A DNA stretch of 64,000 bases from DASRFR01 sp035651455 (GTDB lineage: Bacteria > Acidobacteriota > Terriglobia > Terriglobales > Acidobacteriaceae): assembly GCA_035651455.1 (NCBI GenBank), contig DASRFR010000003.1:62001-126000 (forward strand). The letters run 5' to 3'. This document shows positions 61,969 through 64,000 of this stretch, in pieces (position 1 is the stretch's first letter; every line of letters starts with the position of its first letter). The notes under the pieces were generated by a model that saw only the letters and a program-made list of their open reading frames with translations, ran no database searches and had not been told where the DNA came from. The position numbers and the translations under genes are program-made.

Positions 61969-62061
61969 TTAAAAGGATCTCCTTAAGGATAGTTTCTTTT
62001 GGTGCGATCGGGGCTTGAGATGAAGAAACCGGGGCCGGGGTGGGTAGCGGGATGCAATCTA

Positions 62062-63735
62062 TTACTGAGCGCCGGATTGCTGCAATTCAGGGTTCTGCGA
62101 AATGGATTTCAGGACCAGGCTCTCGCGGCTGCCTTCCGCGATTTTCAGCGACTTGCCTTCGGAGCTGCGGGCCCGCATGAACTCCGGATCATAGTAGGGT
62201 TCTCCTTCAAGTTCGTCGAAGGCGAGAATAGTGTAGGTTCCCGGAACCAGCCCTCGGATCACGAAGTGACCCTGCTGATCCGCTACGGCTTGCTTGTAAC
62301 GGTCCGACATATTGCGGTACTTGGGTTCGGGAACAGCAACCACGGTAGCGTTTGCAACCGGCAGGTTCCTCCCATCGACGACGGTGCCATCAATTTTTCC
62401 AGCACTGCCGCTGATAGCGAGTTCCAGCGACACACTGCCGCCACTCACGGTGACGGTTCCGTCGGAAGCAATTTTCCCATCCACCGTTACGGTTTTTAAG
62501 AACTGATCTGGGGACTCCGCCGTGACCTGCAAGGTGTAAGTTCCGGGCGGAACGTTGTTCCACACAAAGCTTCCATCTCCGGAGACGTGCCCTGGCGCGC
62601 TGGAGGCATTTCCTCCCCATGGAAATGAGTTCAGCGCTGGATCATCACCGTCAGGTGTGCGGAGATAGACGAAAAATTGGCTCGGGTCGAACGACTTAGC
62701 GTTTTCCACGCGGACGTGTCCGCGCAGCGTCGTGCCAGGAGCGGGCAATAAGCGCAGCTCGTCAATATCGGAAGCAACAACGTTGACGGTTTGGCGCGCC
62801 GTCTGCGTCATCTCTCCGGAATCTATTACCGCCATAACGGTGTAAGTACCGGGTGAGACATCGTGCAGGTCAAAGGTGCCGTCTTTGCCAAGCTCCGCGA
62901 TACTGGTGACGAGGCTGAACTCGCGCGCGTGGAGCATGACCGACGCCTTGGTGTGCGCCGGCACATTAGCGACGATGCCGCGGATGTGAAAGGTGCGACT
63001 TTGCACCAAGGTGAAATCAGCAGGGAACTGATCGCCTGCATGGATGTCAATTGGCGTAGCCTCGGCTCGGTCGGTGACGCCGGGATAAAAAGTCGTGACG
63101 TAGGATTGCCCAGGATTGGTTTCAGTCTGGTCATCGACCTTGAGGCTCCCTGCCAAACTCAAGAATGTTGGCGGGGGATTTGCCGACAGCAGGTAGCGCC
63201 CTGGGGTAAGCCCGCCTAGCCTGTATTCGCCGATATCGTTGCTGCGTTCGGAAGAAGACGGCGTCCAGGTGAGATGACCACCAGAGTAGCTCTGAGTCCA
63301 AAGTGTGATTTCGACACTCGGGAGTGGATCACCATCCTGGTCGATGGTCCGACCGCTGATCACGGCGGCGGGCAACATGCGCACCAGCAAATCGTCAATC
63401 CGTTGACCGGGTGCTAATGACACCATCTTCCCGCTCGAAGGATGGCCCTGTTTGTCGACCAGCAGAAATCCCGTGTGCTCTACGAAGACGCTGTAGCGGC
63501 CCGGTAACATGGCTTCGATCCGGAAGTGCCCCTGCGGGTCGGTGACCGCAGCATAATTGCTGCCTTGCTTTTGATTGTCGGTGATGACTTCGACCATGGC
63601 CTTCTTCAGCGGTTCACCCCTTCCGCTTACCACCACGCCCTGAATGGAGCAGTCGGCTTTCTGAATGGAAGGCTGGGCGACGATGAGGCTGGCCGTGAAC
63701 ACGAGCGCAACAATACTGAGCAGCCGAGCGGTCAT
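62062..63735 (-). CDS. Secreted carboxypeptidase-regulatory-like multi-domain protein
   Basis: A 557-residue exported protein with signal peptide ARLLSIVALVFTASLIVAQ. Several Ig-like carboxypeptidase-regulatory-like repeats follow, each with a strand-rich opening and a 'GxYxV/GTYTL' turn: CSIQGVVVSGRGEPLKKAMVEV...GRYSVFVEH; VISGRTIDQDGDPLPSVEITL...GRYLLSANP; GTYTVMAVID; GTYTLQVTAE; and IDGTVVDGRNLPVANATVVAV...GTYTILAFDE. Such proteins often sit on the outer membrane or surface and may bind glycans or peptides, which is inferred. It starts 13 nt after the mqnC stop, so the two genes may share a transcript. Confidence 0.88.
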   Translation of the reverse strand: MTARLLSIVALVFTASLIVAQPSIQKADCSIQGVVVSGRGEPLKKAMVEVITDNQKQGSNYAAVTDPQGHFRIEAMLPGRYSVFVEHTGFLLVDKQGHPSSGKMVSLAPGQRIDDLLVRMLPAAVISGRTIDQDGDPLPSVEITLWTQSYSGGHLTWTPSSSERSNDIGEYRLGGLTPGRYLLSANPPPTFLSLAGSLKVDDQTETNPGQSYVTTFYPGVTDRAEATPIDIHAGDQFPADFTLVQSRTFHIRGIVANVPAHTKASVMLHAREFSLVTSIAELGKDGTFDLHDVSPGTYTVMAVIDSGEMTQTARQTVNVVASDIDELRLLPAPGTTLRGHVRVENAKSFDPSQFFVYLRTPDGDDPALNSFPWGGNASSAPGHVSGDGSFVWNNVPPGTYTLQVTAESPDQFLKTVTVDGKIASDGTVTVSGGSVSLELAISGSAGKIDGTVVDGRNLPVANATVVAVPEPKYRNMSDRYKQAVADQQGHFVIRGLVPGTYTILAFDELEGEPYYDPEFMRARSSEGKSLKIAEGSRESLVLKSISQNPELQQSGAQ

Positions 63736-63748
63736 AAGATCAGTGGGG

Positions 63749-64000
63749 TTAGTTCAGGAAATACGTCCGATATAGCGTGTCCCGCTGCACGGGATGGAAT
63801 CCGGCGTCGCGAATAATGCGGCGCAGTTCTTCTTCTGTGGTGCAATTGCTCACGCCCGCCGCCTTCACTACGTTTTCTTCCAGCATCACTGAACCGACAT
63901 CGTTTCCGCCGAAGCGCAGCCCGAGCTGGCAAACTTTCAGTCCTTGCGTTACCCAACTGGACTGTACGTTTTGGAAATTCGAAAGATAAAGGCGAGAGAT
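63749..64000 (-). CDS. mqnC: Cyclic dehypoxanthinyl futalosine synthase, C-terminal part (5' partial)
   Basis: The frame is open from the window edge to the TAA at 63751-63749 and encodes the last 83 residues. The segment NFQNVQSSWVTQGLKVCQLG, then LRFGGNDVGSVMLEENVVKAAG, followed by TEEELRRIIRDAGFHPVQRDTLYR, is the characteristic C-terminus of the CofH/MqnC radical-SAM family; the GGNDVGSxMxEENVV phrase and the ending match MqnC best. MqnC cyclises dehypoxanthine futalosine in the alternative menaquinone pathway. The radical-SAM Cys motif lies outside the window, so MqnE or a CofH-like enzyme cannot be fully excluded. Confidence 0.85.
   Translation of the reverse strand: MSRLYLSNFQNVQSSWVTQGLKVCQLGLRFGGNDVGSVMLEENVVKAAGVSNCTTEEELRRIIRDAGFHPVQRDTLYRTYFLN

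Noticed and set aside
63732..63956. Minus-strand open frame of 74 codons at the right edge
   Set aside because: It overlaps the mqnC frame in a different phase. The mqnC translation gives a recognisable family C-terminus, this one does not.
1..64000. CRISPR arrays, insertion sequences, prophage or integrase genes
   Set aside because: No spaced direct repeats, transposase motifs, terminal inverted repeats or phage genes were seen on either strand.

Overview
The window looks like chromosomal DNA of a high-GC, Gram-negative member of the Acidobacteriota (Terriglobia / Koribacter-like). This is inferred from gene content: many secreted M13, M28, GH38 and carboxypeptidase-regulatory-like proteins, DUF2911, DUF3467 and DinB proteins, glycine dehydrogenase split into two subunits, a futalosine-pathway MqnC, and two-gene KorAB. 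No rRNA, phage, insertion sequence or CRISPR array is visible. One tRNA gene is present.

Layout. 0-4 kb: the tail of a probable Rieske oxygenase, then alaS with two tandem STAS-like genes behind it on the minus strand. 4-9.2 kb: a small secreted protein, lon (preceded by an inverted repeat matching the HspR/HAIR operator), an FNT-type channel, tRNA-Arg(TCG) and a secreted coiled-coil protein. 9.3-17 kb: a plus-strand block dnaE, accA, korA, korB closed by a strong terminator. 17-22 kb: small hydrophilic and histidine-rich proteins, a methyltransferase, an IscU/NifU-like scaffold, a HAD phosphatase and a MobA-like nucleotidyltransferase. 20.6-25.7 kb: secreted gamma-glutamyltransferase and GH38 alpha-mannosidase. 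25.8-29.3 kb: a MacAB-like efflux operon with a perfect palindromic operator candidate in front of it. 29.6-32.2 kb: modABC molybdate transporter. 32.2-35.1 kb: a membrane glycosyltransferase, a DUF3467 protein, a response regulator and a 58-residue cysteine-rich protein. 35.3-39.4 kb: acyl-CoA dehydrogenase, exported DinB-like protein, DUF2911 protein and an FmdB zinc ribbon. 39.5-44.1 kb: glycine cleavage operon gcvT-gcvH-gcvPA-gcvPB. 45-48.8 kb: a beta-oxidation pair (fused hydratase/dehydrogenase, then thiolase). 49.9-52.5 kb: an ECF sigma factor overlapping a three-domain VOC protein, followed by a single VOC gene and a terminator. 52.7-64 kb: M13 peptidase, thiC, MarC, a lineage-type membrane protein, M28 peptidase, a peroxiredoxin-fold protein without its peroxidatic cysteine, a small membrane protein, a secreted multi-domain beta-sandwich protein and the 3' end of mqnC.

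Functionally, most of the window is housekeeping (translation, replication, fatty-acid synthesis and degradation, one-carbon metabolism, thiamine and menaquinone synthesis) mixed with secreted hydrolases typical of a soil heterotroph. The parts most worth a second look are the ECF sigma/VOC module with an in-frame internal ribosome binding site, the HAIR-like element before lon, the palindrome before the efflux operon, and two enzymes or scaffolds that lack an expected catalytic or ligand cysteine.
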